DNA of 64,000 bases from Paramarasmius palmivorus (taxonomy: Eukaryota; Basidiomycota; Agaricomycetes; Agaricales; Marasmiaceae). This document shows positions 12,668 to 25,210 of the stretch, in pieces. Where the stretch lies: contig JAYKXP010000034.1 of assembly GCA_037176845.1 (NCBI GenBank), positions 434,001 to 498,000 of the forward strand, in the 5' to 3' direction. How positions within the stretch are numbered: position 1 is the stretch's first letter; each line of letters begins with the position of its first letter. Position numbers and translations under genes: made by a program. The notes under the pieces are model-generated. The model made no database searches. It worked only from the letters and a program-made list of their open reading frames with translations, and was not told where the DNA came from.

Positions 12668-13312
12668 ATGCCGGGAAAGCACGTTCGATTCGCTCGGACC
12701 AGAACAGAGTATCCAGCACCTAGGGTGCCATACGGTGCATCATCTTCCGCACCATCTTCCAGGGGGCCGATCACACCTCCATACCATTCTGGCCCTTTGC
12801 CTGGATATGCGGTTCCTAAACAACCACGCCCAGCCCACATCCACAACTTGCTATCATATTCCGGTCGGCCATCGCTCAACTACGATGTTAGCCTCCCAAT
12901 GTCCACTGTAACAACACGCTACAGCTCCTTATCCACTGCGGCTCTCAACGAATCGGCGTTCGATCCACCGAATGCTTCCGTGAAGCTCATCTCTTCCCTT
13001 ATCCCGTGGTCTATTCACGTTAATGCCTCAAACGGGTACTTCGTGACTGTCGCAGATGTCCTCAACGCGATTTATCGCACTCTGCGTACCAATATCACAC
13101 AGGGAGAATACAATTCATTGTCCTCTCGAACCGATAGGCAACAGGTCAACGATGCCTACGAATCTCGGTACAGGCGTATCCGGGATTACCAGGCTTCTGT
13201 CGAAGAGAAGCGGGGTGGTGTAAAACGCGTTGACTTCCTTCGTCGACGTACCCGGTTCTTGGGCCTAAGCCCCTCCAACAGTTCGACCACTTGGGTCTTA
13301 CACTTGGATTGA
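12668..13312 (+). CDS. DUF6699 domain protein (copy 3)
   Basis: A single-exon 214-aa protein. The start at 12668 gives MPGKHVRFARTRTEYPAP, a common N-terminus in this family; the frame is open upstream to 12512 but that part looks like leader. A Pro/Ser-rich linker is followed by IHNLLSYSGRPSLNYDVS and then the core SLIPWSIHVNASNG, YFVTVADVLNAIYRTLRT and a final RFLGLSPSNSSTTWVLHLD. A charged insertion of about 25 residues (YRRIRDYQASVEEKR) separates the helix from the last strand and is missing from copies 1 and 2. The function is unknown. Confidence 0.8.
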   Translation: MPGKHVRFARTRTEYPAPRVPYGASSSAPSSRGPITPPYHSGPLPGYAVPKQPRPAHIHNLLSYSGRPSLNYDVSLPMSTVTTRYSSLSTAALNESAFDPPNASVKLISSLIPWSIHVNASNGYFVTVADVLNAIYRTLRTNITQGEYNSLSSRTDRQQVNDAYESRYRRIRDYQASVEEKRGGVKRVDFLRRRTRFLGLSPSNSSTTWVLHLD

Positions 13313-14742
13313 ATGCTCCTCTTGCGACGACATTCATGACTTCATACCCAGATTTTTATTGCTTTCATATTATACCTATCATATTTCACGACACCGGACT
13401 CCCGCACTTATCGCATTGTACTTGTACTAGTCATCCCAGTCTGTATCTCTATCTCTTCATTACGTTTAGTCCCTGGCTCGTTGCGTTGATCGCCTGCGCT
13501 CTAGTGTACTCGTACTCATTCTGTTATCTTCTCTATGCCCACTATGCAGTAATATGACTACCTATGGTTTGATATTGGGAACGCATCTGAAAAGAATTAA
13601 AAATATACATTTCTTATCACAGAGCTGTATAGATATATGATTGGGAAAGCTCTCCTTTATCGTTGAACATGAGGCAGAAGTGGTCCCGTCATGATGGGTT
13701 CCTCGAGCCACCACCCCACACAGTCAATACTACAGCTTTCCAACCAAAAATGCATGAATCCCACCACATCTCAACATATCTGCCACTGATCCCCTGAGGC
13801 GTCGACGCCTCAACTGAGTTCCCGTAAAATACGGGAAAGGAAACCATTTGACTTTAACAGCATAGGAGCGCCCAAAACTGGCGTTTGGGCTGTGGATCAG
13901 ACGAGACTATCTTAAGCGCTAAAACATTGCTCCACTAGTACGAGTCAGAAAGATGGCTTGTGACAAGTCGGTGTCTCCGCTCCTTGATGAAGCTGCGGGA
14001 AAAGAACCGGAACTACGAAAGTGGCGTCTAGGAGCAAGGGAAAATGGGGATGGATGCGAGACTAACGGAACGGTAGCCGTAGCTACTCAAATAACCCAAA
14101 GATGGGAGGTCCCCAACTTTCCGCAGTCGGAGGGACCCACAGAGAAGCATATCTACTTCAGTCTACTTCCGAGATATCCGTCTGAAATGTTATGAATGAC
14201 ATCACTAGTCTCTTCGCTCCGACGTAGAGCTCTGAGGAATTTGAAATGTTCAAGAATCTTCGTGCCTGGAAGAAGATGCCTAGGCCCTAGACTCGGACAC
14301 TCTCACCTAGTGGTGCAGTGGTCTTCGTGTATATAGGCACTGCAATACTGCAAAAAAAATTCACCAGTAAATTAAACCTCGCCTCTTGTCAGCACGCACT
14401 ACTTGGGGGCTTCCATTGAGTACGGCACGGAAGCCAATGGTTGAACAGGAACAGAGCGAAAAAACATCCTTCCCAGAGATCGTTGTTTGCGTTCTATTCA
14501 GGTCACAGAGTACAGTGATTTTATCCTTGCTGCTATCCAAGTCACGGTCTGGAGGATAAGACTAGATTAGACTAGACGCAGTGGGTAAATTCCAGCCAAA
14601 TTGCAGCAGCTGAGCACACAGTCGGCACGGAGCTTCATACATAAATTGTGTTAATTCTATCTATTGGAGTGAAGTCGACGCTGGCTATATGATTTAAGCA
14701 ATACAAGATCCCAACATGTTCTCGAATAATCCCCGCTTTCAA
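13313..14742. other. No gene seen
   Basis: An AT-rich 3' flank of the DUF6699 gene followed by about 1.2 kb with no supported ORF. An 80-codon ORF at 13953 shows no recognisable family. Confidence 0.5.
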
Positions 14743-15844
14743 TCATGGACCGTGATATGCAAGCTTTTCAAGAACGGGACTAGGGAAAATCATTAGCGTG
14801 ACCCGGAAAATATGTTTGTGAACATACCGAGAGGAAAACGCGACTCTTTTTTCCTCTTGCCGCTCTCCTGCTTCGTCCCAGGAATTCTTCATGGCCTCGA
14901 GACTTGCGAGTGTCAATTGTCGGAGTAACTTGCACGTAATGATATCGTTCTTGAACGGCCCTTTGTCTGATTCCTCGGCGGCGAGCTCTTCCAAACGGAC
15001 CTCGTCGCTTCCCAAGGACTTTCGCCTCGGTTCTCGTATGACAAGCTCCTCCAAGAATAGCATACATGTCAGAAAACCGATGATGTAAAATCGTCCCCAA
15101 TTGGGACACCTTCTATACGAAGAAGTGAATCTTTGAGCGATCGATGAAACGAGCGAAAGATGAAGTGAAGCTTGGCTGGTCCCAATACCTCGCTCGAGAA
15201 TCAGCTAATGTCTGGGTCTGTCCAGCATTGGCTAGGAACGATATCGATTCGAGTTTGGGCGCCGTGACGATATCAAGAACTTTCGCGACGTGTGGAAAGC
15301 ACCAAAACGTTCAGGTTTTGCACCAAAGTACACCTCCTTCGAGATGAATCCCCAAAGCTGAGGTGCAGAGAGGCACACAGTGCGCCAATGGGAGCAAATA
15401 CCAGCCAGAACTGCCACTTTTATCTTTGGAGAGTAATAGGAAGAAGGATTGTGGAACATGAATATCGTGCCCGGTACCTCTGAGGGAAGCTTCCGGATAG
15501 GGGCGAAAAGGGATTCGTATTCGACGCGTTCCTGTTCGATCTTGAATAACTCTTTACATACATAGACGTTCGATATCCTGCTCTCGTGCGTCTATCTCGG
15601 CCCTCGAGCGTTGATAAACGAGTTTCGGCATGCACTGCATCAGTTGATCAGATGACAAGGCCGGACCGCAACAAGCTCTTGACGCGTTCTCGCCCGACCA
15701 GCTGGGGTATTGGTTCTTGTCTGCGAGGATTTCGGAAAGATAATGGCATGATAACAAAGAACTTAGGCAGAAAGTGTGGTGATCACTTACTGTGGATGTG
15801 GTTGATCCATCGTCGCGGTTGGAAGTCAACGTGTTTTTTCCCAT
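14743..15844 (-). pseudogene. F-box protein gene, probably broken
   Basis: Minus strand, read 15844 to 14743. A first segment ends with a coiled-coil-like stretch (AEIDAREQDIERL). The next reading frame continues KELFKIEQERVEYESL and then the F-box, APIRKLPSEV...IFMF, with the diagnostic LAGICSHWRTVCLSAPQLW block. This coil plus F-box layout is standard for Agaricomycete F-box proteins, which recruit substrates to SCF ubiquitin ligases. The two segments are out of frame by a direct 4-bp duplication, ACATACAT at 15556-15563; removing one copy restores the phase. After the F-box the frame is lost again, and a leucine-rich C-terminal piece (15063-14743) lies in a different frame. A GTAAGT...CGCAG intron is plausible near 15710-15780. 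A pseudogene is the simplest reading. Confidence 0.65.
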
Positions 15845-17732
15845 GGCGTGGGACTCTCGGCCTCATTAATCACCCGGATAGCCGACAGTTCGCTTAAGCT
15901 GCCAACACGTTTTCGTTTGATGATTTTTACCCCAAACCTTCCACGGTCGATGCATTTACTTACTGGTGTCTGGAAGTGGAATCAATAGAGAGTGATATGG
16001 GTGAGCCTATCTTACTACATCACGATTTAAGATGATCCTGGCCTGACAAAATTACAGGCATCCAAACATATAGCAGATGAAGCGAGAATCTAGCGATGGG
16101 ATTCAACAACAGAGCTGGGATTGAGAAGATGGTTTCTCTTGGTGACAAGTCTCTGGTGGTTCTCGAGTGGGAAAAGGGTTTTATCAATGTTGGCGTCTGG
16201 CAACATCCTTGGTTAAGTTGGGAAAGGCGTTCATGCAAGTTGAGCTGGTATAGGAGAGAGGTTGGGACTATGTGACGAAAGTGAGGCCATCGGTATGGCT
16301 CTTTCTCTTTTACTCTTCATATCTTTCTGATATTCGATGCCATAACTAGGCCTGGCGCCGTGAAAAGTTCTACCTCTTGTGAAGACGTTTGGTCCCTTCT
16401 CATACTCTACCATTTCTCGAGGCCCTGCTTCCTCAAGGAGGTCTGTTTCAGCCCACTCATCGCATGATTTATCGTGGTCCTACCCGCTGTGGACAGAGGG
16501 CGAGTGCGGGAGAAGGAGTCCTTTACATTATGTCGAAAAAGTAAGGGTGTCAGTGAGGGATACACGTTCCACTTCTCGCAGCTCTCCTGCTAACATTGTT
16601 TTCTTAATAGTAAGCAGACTGCTGCCCAAAGAATCGTCTCCGAACTATTACCCACCACCTGTTCAATTATCTTGACGGTGTGCGTTCATGCTGCTTCGTT
16701 TTTCACTTTGAATCTAATATTTTGTCAATCTTCCATTCAATACAGTATTTGAAAAGCCCTATACACTCGAAAGCCTTGGCACGGCCCAAGACGTGGCTCG
16801 TGTACAAAGGGTGATACGGGTCTCTCGACAACTTGCAGTGGCCTCCCGCGTATGCCCCACACAGATTTCCTGCTTTGGCTTGGCACCAGCGTCTTCAAAA
16901 TGTTTCGTTTGCCTGGCATTGAGTGGGCTCCAAGACGTTGTATGTCACTAATGGAATCTATCATGTATAACTGACGTTTATGGACACGGTGACAGGTTGT
17001 GTACGTCAGAAAATTTGCTACATGCGGTCTGTTAGTTGTGGGTCTACCCATTGCTGTCACTACTTTTTGCGGGCAACCCACATACATGCTGCTTGTGCCA
17101 GCCTGTCCCACGACTCAGTGGATGATCGGAACATGCCATTCGATTACGCAAGGCAAGTTCCTGGTTATTTTAGTCCTTGACCATCATTGCTGATGCATCT
17201 TGTAGATAATTCATTTCCGCTGACGAGCTTCCTGTTTGGGCCCGAATAGGCGGAGGAAGGGCCCACTACCACCGACAAGCTATCCCCATCACGGACTGGC
17301 GTGGGTAGCCGCTTGATGTGTATCCCCCGACAGCATCGTCGGGTCGGGTGATTGGGAAACGTCGGATACTATGTGGGGCTCCGTGAGATTTAGCTCGAGT
17401 TTCGATCCAGGTTCCCGCGTATGATCGCTCTGGGCTCCAACTGGGCTCTGTAAAGACACTACTGAGATCTTAGTTATAGAGCTAGGAATGGGAATACACC
17501 ATGTCAAATAGGTCCTGATTTGTGGCGGTGCATCAGGGTACGCTGTTGTGTGGGTTCCGATACATCATGTGAGTAATATCCCACTATACCTGCCGTGAGA
17601 CCCATGTTCATTTGCTGAATTTGCAGAAGCGAGAATACGTCGGGGTCGAATGTGACTTTTTGGCAGATACTATAAGAACATGGCTCTTCCCCTGTGGTTC
17701 CAAATACCCCTACCATCCTCCAACTTCCCGAG
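15845..17732. other. No confident gene
   Basis: About 1.9 kb of short ORFs on both strands between the F-box remnant and the MFS gene. It must include the MFS promoter. Nothing else was recognised. Confidence 0.45.
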
Positions 17733-19615
17733 ATGTCCCAGACTTCCGCGGCTGACGGTCTCCAACGCGAGAAGAGCTCCGAATCTGAATCATCCTCCAG
17801 CGGAAAGAAGGACGACACTATCGTTTCCACCAAAGAGGTGGAGCCTAAAGCCGATGGCTCTTCTGCATCATCTTTCACGACCTCGGAACACCAGATGACG
17901 ACACTTCGAAAGTACATCATCCTTTTCGTCGTCTCTGGTGTCCAGTTCTTCGATATATTCAATGCTTGTGCGGCCATAATAGCTCTTCCGGAAGTAAGTC
18001 CCTTGGTCTTTTCAATGTGGCACCTTCAACTGAGAAACCTCTGTTCATCTAGATAGAGAAAGCCTTGGGCTTCACCCAAAGTTCAATCCAATGGGTTCTT
18101 TCAGCGTATACTCTCACCTTTGCGGCATGCATGCTGATCTCCGGCCGGGTGTGCGATATCTTTCACCCAAAACCCGTTTTTCTTACTGGGTGTTTCATTG
18201 TGGGCCTACTAGCAATCCCTCTGGGTGCGAGCGTTAACCCAATCATGACAATAGTACTACGTGCTGTTCAAGGAATAGGTGAGGCTCAAGCATTACTATG
18301 TCCCAGTCACTGCTCATCCTCCTATGACAGGTGCCGCGATGACCATCCCATCCGCGGTATCGATGGTCACTACGACATTCCCTGATCCTAACGAGCGAGG
18401 GAGAGCCTATGCCATATATGGTGCCTTTGGTGCGGTCGGAAATGCACTTGGGTTTGTGCTGGGTGGTGTCATATCGAGCCAGGCCTCTTGGCGGTGGGGT
18501 ACGAACATTCCTCTCACCTCATGTATTCCTCGTGCTAACCGGCTATCCTTCCCTCAGTTTTCTATCTCATTGCTATCATCATTACGCCCTTCGCCATCGC
18601 TGCTTGGTTCGTTCTCCCTAATCCGAAATCCGAGGACAAGTCTACCCAAGGAAAGACGCTTGATTGGCCTGGGGTTGCAACTCTTACTGCCGGCCTCGTG
18701 CTCTTCGTCTACGCAATCACTGAGGCAGGTAGCGCAGGTAAGCATTAGTACAGTTTCGCTATTAGCTCGATATCTAACGTGTTCTCGCTAGGTTGGAGCT
18801 CTCCTCGTGTCCTTGCAACTTTGATCATATCCATATTCCTGTTCGGTGGATTCCTGCTGGTAGAGCGAATCGTCTCCGACCCAGCCTTCCCACCTCGTAC
18901 CTGGTTCAACAAGAACTTCACCCCGTTGTTCTTCTATGCTTGGACAGTATACTGGTGGCTGTTTGCTATCGAGTTGCAACTAGTCCAAGTTTTCATGGTA
19001 TGCGTAACTTGTCCTTAACCTTGTTCTATTTGAGCTAAGGACCGCCGACCCAGAACCTCTGGCATGTATCCAGCATTTCGGCTGCTATTCGCTGTATTCC
19101 ATTGGGAATTACCGGTGGGATTACGGCGTACCTCGTTGGACTATTCGCTCCCAAGATGCCCCGTATCCCCCTTCTCGTCAGCGGGCAGGTGCTCATGGGC
19201 GTTGGATCCGTTCTTTTCGCCCTGGCAGATACTGAAGATAAGTATTGGTCGCATGTTGTACCCGGTATCATCGTCGGAACCAGTGGCCTCTCTTTGGCAT
19301 ATGTTGGTTCTACGATCGTTGTCATGGAAGGGGCACAGGCTGGGCAAGAAGGTGTTGTGAGCGCTGTGATATATACAGCCTATCAGATTGGTGCTACGCT
19401 TGGATTGGCTAGTGAGTGCTGTTCTGAGTTCATGGTGTCTAATGGGTGCTTATTACCTCGCTTCAACAGTTGTCACATCCATCACCGTTGCATTGAACCA
19501 AGGGAGAGCGGCTGATCCAATTTCCCAACATGTGGGGTATGCTGCGTCGTTCTGGTCCATTCTGGGAGCAAACGGTGTGGGCATCTTTATTACGCTATTG
19601 TTCGTACGAAACTAG
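17733..19615 (+). CDS. Major facilitator superfamily transporter (drug/H+ antiporter, DHA2-like)
   Basis: Seven exons: 17733-17993, 18053-18278, 18331-18498, 18558-18737, 18792-18997, 19054-19411 and 19470-19615. All six introns are GT-AG, 52-59 nt, and the phases sum to 514 codons. The N-terminus is acidic and Ser-rich (about 50 residues), followed by repeated hydrophobic helices. Family signatures are the QWVLSAYTLTFAACMLISGRVCDIF region (motif A loop GRVCDIF), an LRAVQGIG helix 4 segment, the GAVGNALGFVLGG segment (antiporter motif C-like) and SWRWVFYLIA across intron 3. This fits the 14-helix DHA2 group that exports small molecules at the plasma or vacuolar membrane using the proton gradient. 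The substrate cannot be inferred. No biosynthetic cluster is visible nearby. An in-frame ATG at 17694 is an alternative start. Confidence 0.9.
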
Positions 19616-21515
19616 AGGACACTGTATGTTATAGAATTACCGTCACGAAATGTATCTATTACACCTGTATAGAAAATACACCTGTTAATCACTCTACGCT
19701 TGCTACCTTGCTGAAACAAATGAGTCACTAGACAAATGGTGAACGTACATAAGTATGAGCCCCGCATTCTGGTCGGATCTCCGCGAAGGCGCTCAGGCGT
19801 TTGTTCCATGATTCTTGGCATTATTCTTCCCATTAATGTTCCATTAACTCCCACAGACGTCAAGCAACCCCTGGCAGTCGCACGTTGATCGTAAACAGAA
19901 CGCTTTGCCGCAAAAAGGACCCTCAGGAACACCGTTCGAAATGCTTGGGTTGATATATTGCATGAATGTAGGTGGCATGACTTGAGAGCTTCGTGTATCG
20001 TTGGTATACCAGCTTTGAGGAGATCAATGTTCGGAAGCGGAAAGTGACAGACCACGCACGAAGATTTTGCCCCACCTGAGCCCATGAAGGGACCTTCCAA
20101 GGTTTCAAGAATAGCTGATGATCCAACCAATAAACGACTATCCATCTTGCATCTTGGATCTCATACTAGCGCAATGTAGACCCTTTGGGGCACGTCGATA
20201 CCTTCTGGTCGGGATGCTAGGAATGAAGCTGGCCGTGATTGATGCATTACTGTCTTGGGTGTCGGAGAATTGTGAAGCGGGACGACGAGATCTACATAGG
20301 ACGAGGCCGAGGCCCGCTGTTTCTACACCAGCGACGTCGTTTCAATGCTCATCAGCGCCCAAAACTGAATGCGGAGAGCAACAACGATTACGATGAGGGT
20401 TTTCTTGTTTATCCCAGCGTCAGCTGAAAGCACTTGTTTGATAAAAAGGAGACGGACCCTGACACCAGCAACCTTATTTTATTATTGAGAGGATTCCGAC
20501 TACATATCTTGCTAGAGGTCTGAAGGATGTTGATGAGGGACGAGGGAGAAAAACAAAAGACGGCTGACGCGCGTGCCAAACGATGACAAATTGAAACATC
20601 ATCTCGTCATTGACCTCCACGTCCATCAGGGTTCTTGACAGCCTTTCCTTGCTTCTTCCCGTCTTGAGTACTTCAGTGCTTCACTCTCCTTTCGACCTCA
20701 ACTTATGAGTCACCGCTCAAATACCGCAGACTGCGAGCACTCAAAGCGATACATTTCAGGAATACATGCACTATCTGGGAATGGATCCCTAACGAAAAAC
20801 TTTTTGGGTCTTCAGATTGGCTTTCCCCTTGCGTCCTTGTTTCTTGAAGCAGGCTTCACACTTCAAAGGTCGCATTACGGTCACATCGTCAAGCCCAGCT
20901 GGATTCCAACATGACGTGGTGCCGTTACTGTACGCCTTCGCAACTCTTAATGTTTAATCATGGATTAGTAAAGACTTCCATGTCTGATTCTTTCGGTGCG
21001 GTGCCTGATCTGCTTTCTGCATTCAGCCCCTCGACTTTCGAATGGCGCTGGGTTGCCGATATCACATCACGCACGTTTTCCCTCCGAACACGAATTAGGT
21101 GTGCCATTAGCTACACAAATCCCAGCCTCCGAGCATTGTTCGTTCAACTCTTTGGTAACAGCCTCTCACGCTCCATGCTGAAGGCGTGCGTGGAATCTGC
21201 GAGAAAGGCAATATCAATACAAATCTTTTCTCTTCCGATACCTCCTCTATGGCTAACGACTCCGCAGATCAGCATCTGTCAATGAAACCGTCGAGTTCAT
21301 TAAATGATGGAAATGCGCGCAAGTGCCGATTATATTCGGCAGTACCTAGTACGTGAGAACCCGTGATTGCCCAAGGATATAACTACCAGCGTTCTTTACT
21401 TCACTTCGGACTGTACGCTCACCCTACGATTTCAACCCCTCTCAGGCCATGAACATCAAGTTTTGACCATTTCCATTGGAACTCTACGTTGATCTCGACT
21501 ATCTCTCTCTAAACG
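19616..21515. other. No confident gene
   Basis: Contains a 177-codon ATG ORF on the minus strand (19612-20145) that overlaps the MFS stop and matches no family I know. It also holds short plus ORFs at 20705 and 20911. None is supported by splice logic or domains. Confidence 0.4.
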
Positions 21516-23093
21516 ATGTCACCTTATCAAACAGACTCTCTCAACCTTGCATTCCCGTTAGAAAGTCATCTCAATGTCTCAAGTATATTATTTGGGCCCG
21601 CTATTGTGGTTGCAGTAGGTGTCGAGCGTCAGAGGCTGCAATCTTACTCACAGACGCCTCCAGCTCCAATTTTTCCTTTATGGTAGGCGTACCTGGGTTT
21701 TTTGAGGGAAATACTGACGTAGCGCTTCTCAGGTGTCTATCTTATGCTATACCTGTCCTGTCTCTCGGTACTAAAGAGACAAGTCTCAACGAAAGCATCT
21801 CGCTTTCACGTCATTTCCCTGTCCATCCTGTTTGGGCTGGCAAGCGCAAGTGTAGTGTTTGAAACGGCTCGAACACTACGCGATGCAGCGTACGTTGATT
21901 CACTCGTTTCCTGGTCCCTACATGAATGTATCTATTAACTCGTTCTCCAAGGTATTATTTCTCAATCATCAGTGACAACAAGCAATACATGATGGATTTA
22001 ATTTCGCCAGAAGGGAAATTGGTTCAGAATGCTCTTGAGTGAGTTTATGTTCGTTTCAATTACTTGAGCGCCAATTAACCGCTGAATTTCAACGGCAGCG
22101 GAACGGCGGCGGTCCTGTATCTCATAGGAAAGTAAGTTCCATAGCTTCGAGCTGCCTTTCCATATTTGATTTCGGTTGGATGATATCCTTTATGCTCAGC
22201 ATCATCGCTGACATGATACTGGTGAGGAGTATTCGGTCCATCGTCCCCTAGGATTTCTCACTCAGACCTTCATGAGATATTTCGCTGCTACATCATATGG
22301 GGACATCGAAAGTCCATAGTCGTCGGACCTATCGTTGCATGTACCCTGTCCAACTGTGAGTCACAATCTCCTGGGCCGTTCATTTCGAACTAGAGCTAAA
22401 TATACCCTATGCGCAGTATACGGGACTGCGTGTACGATAATCATTACTGCAAAAGGCCCCAAAACGCAGGATGCAGGGCCAGAGTGGTTTCAACTCAGTC
22501 ACATTATGATGGGGATTTATATGCTCATCAACATCGTGATTACGATCTTCTTAATTGCTTTAGTCGGCGAGTTATTCTGGCGCGCGCGCTTCAACAAATC
22601 ATTGATTTCATTCACTAGCCGGAAGGATATACTGGATATCACGTCGTGCTAGTAGCACAACTAGCGCTAGGTCCAGGAAACGGTTCAATACCATTGCTGC
22701 CATTGTGTAAGTCTTGGAAGTGATTGCTCGGTAGCTTATTCTCTCTGATCTCGCATAACAAGTCTTGAATCCGGTCTCGTCTACTTGATTGTACTGATTC
22801 CTAACGTCGCATTCAACACCAGCGAGGCTCTAGTTGGCTGGGATCTCACGCCTCTAATGATCCAGGCAGCGGTAAGGTCATTTCTCTACATATATGCCGT
22901 TGTTGATGATCTACCTTGTGAGTAACAGGGAATTGCACCTACGCTAATTATCGTTCGCTCCGGAAAGGGGATTAGTGTGGAGGATCATGAAGAGCCAGGA
23001 GATCTGGAGACCGGGGAGACCACTGACGTTAATCTAAGTACTTGGGTTGATACTACGGCATCTTCCCAAGGTCGGAGCGTCACCGACTTCTGA
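21516..23093 (+). CDS. Seven-helix integral membrane protein (Agaricomycete type)
   Basis: A ten-exon model gives 330 codons with every phase consistent: 21516-21618, 21733-21889, 21952-22038, 22099-22131, 22200-22221, 22277-22355, 22417-22566, 22619-22706, 22763-22871 and 22929-23093. The protein has about seven hydrophobic segments. It carries the family landmarks NIIADMILIFRCYIIWGHR (helix 3 end) and AGRIYWISRR after helix 5, then ESGLVYLIVLIP and PTLIIVRSGKG before a short acidic tail. Many paralogues of this type exist in mushroom genomes and are of unknown function; a receptor-like role is only a guess. Intron 7 (22567-22618) uses a GC-AG pair and exon 5 is only 22 nt. The first donor (GTGTCG) is the least certain junction. 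Confidence 0.75.
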
Positions 23094-23572
23094 CCCACGA
23101 TATTATGAATTACGAAAATTGTACTGTATTTACTCACAATAGACCGTGATGGAAATTCCGGTTAATTATCGGAAGTCCACCAGCGCTCCCATACAAATAT
23201 CCTTTGGTCATAAAAGAGAGTTGTACTTGGTGTAGCTAAGGCTGCTAAGCTACGAGTCTGATTCATCATTCTGATCTGCCGTTGGGGAGCAACGCAGATA
23301 TTTGTAAGCGCTTAGGTCCTTTCTTTTCTACCGTGACGGTCGCTACATAGACATTGTCTTTTTAACTGGATCTTTTCATAGATCTTCCCCCCACTCTTAC
23401 TTGCCTCAGACAATTCAAGAGAGAAAACTTCGATGTCATCAAAGTTGTACTTCAGTCTTTGAAGGTGATGGCAGAATCACGAATGCCATCATTTGATTCA
23501 TTGCGACAAGATTTGATAGCCATTGCTTCCCATTCTTTCTCTAGAACCTCCGAGTGCGACACCTATTTCGCG

Positions 23573-25206
23573 ATGGCATCCTTTGTTCACGGGGGTCAAG
23601 GCTTCAATATCAATGCTGGAGACATAACGAACGTCGGAAGAGACCAAATATCTCATTACCATTCGCATCATAGTCCCTCTTCTCCGCTCAGTACGTTCAT
23701 TCTTGTATAATTGCTTCGTTTTGTTTGATACATCGTTGTAGCCGTTCGAATTGTCACGCCAGATGGTCATCAATCCCTTGCGAACCCATGGACATACGAT
23801 CCTCTTCCTGTTCCATCCCCAACAGACCCCACTATCCACAGCAGCACCCGGTATGCATTACTGCTCCTTTCGAAAAGAGAAGGTTATCCTCTATGGTATC
23901 CTCAGCCAAAGCCCAAACTGCCCCCGGAGTATCGGAACAGTGGTGTAAGGATAGGCGATGTGGGAATCGTGCGCAGCAACACACCATTCGACTACCTTTT
24001 CAACATCTGTCATCCTGCCAATCATCCCATCAATCGTTTTGGGGTACCTAAAGGCTTTGTTCCTCTTCCAGATGATCAGATTGAGTTATCTCACAGTTCC
24101 GAAGAAATTTATCGACATCCGGGAACGCCTGTCGTCGTGCCAGGGAGCATTAAACTGGTGGTCGACCATGACGGAGCTCATAGTGGGTAATAACACCGTT
24201 GCTTCAAGAATCAGTCTGGCAACAATGATTAATGATATTTCATAGCACTAACACAGCATACAAGTTCACATCTACGGACGCACAAGGTGCTATTTTAATG
24301 CTTCCTGATGGAAGTTGGCGCGAAGAAGTTGCAAACATTGGACTCTTCCAACGATATGCACAAAGGCACTCCGAGAGTTGGTTCCCATATGCTGAGCAAG
24401 ACAGGGATAGATGCCTCGCGCCTGGTACAATTCTCTACCTTGTCACTGGCTACGAACGATGTTCGTCTTGGGGCGTATCCACGTTCCTGAACCCTGCACG
24501 TAATGCAGAGCCACTATCGTTACCATTGAAGGTGACACATGATGGAAATGGAGCTTCGAAACGCTACACTTGGGAATTTACTGGAAGTAATTCATGCGAA
24601 GCTCGATGCTATCCTGGTGCTCTTCATAGCATTCCAAATGGTCAAACACCGTGCAACTCGTGCGTTTTCATGCAAGGTTATGTGATCAGTCGCAAGCCGA
24701 CCCGGCATGATCATCCAAAGGTACGGGACATAGACGAGGTCTACATCAAAGCAAAGAGGAAAAACGATTACTCCATCTTTGGGCAAACGGGCTCTAACAA
24801 TGACAACAGCAGCGGCGGGAGATCGCAGTTTCTATCAGATACCCCTCGTAGTCAAAATGGACATGGGTATGATGGGATGCATCAGTATCCCATTGGGTCT
24901 GCGGGTTCAGAGGATATCACTATTCGATTCCACGGTGCAAATCCTGCGGTCTGTCAAATTCAAACGTCTCAGGTTTCCAGATGGGTTTATTGAGTTTTGT
25001 AGACCTTCCATCCAGCCAACGACATAATTAACCCGTTCATGTTGGCCATTACCGAGCGCATAGGAGATTCATCTATTGCTATATCTCACGATAAGGACTG
25101 GGTAGCCTTGTTATCAGACGTTCCATCTGAGAAAGAGCTCATACGCAGACTCGTGGAGAACTACAGATTTGTCGTTAAAGATGGTACGACCATGTGTTTC
25201 GGGTGA
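23573..25206 (+). CDS. Basidiomycete conserved protein of unknown function (GGQGFNINAGD type)
   Basis: Exons 23573-23690, 23742-24182, 24257-24948 and 25003-25206 sum to 484 codons in phase. The protein starts MASFVHGGQGFNINAGDITNVGRDQ, an N-terminal motif widespread in basidiomycete proteins and often found before NTPase or effector-like regions. It continues with YPLWYPQPKPKLPPEYRN, GVRIGDVGIV and FDYLFNICHPANHPIN, then TDAQGAILMLPDGSW, ESWFPYAEQDRDR, TGYERCSSWGVSTF and HPANDIINPFMLAITERI, then ends shortly after AISHDKDW. I recognise this order of motifs from Agaricomycete hypothetical proteins; no enzymatic domain is visible. The donor of the third intron (GTCTGT, 24949) is weak but keeps the frame. 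An in-frame ATG at 23459 is possible. The stop lies 4 nt before the next gene's ATG. Confidence 0.7.
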
Positions 25207-25210
25207 GTCA

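Noticed and set aside
19612..20145. 177-codon minus-strand ORF
   Set aside because: Overlaps the MFS stop, matches no known family, and shows no splice or compositional support.
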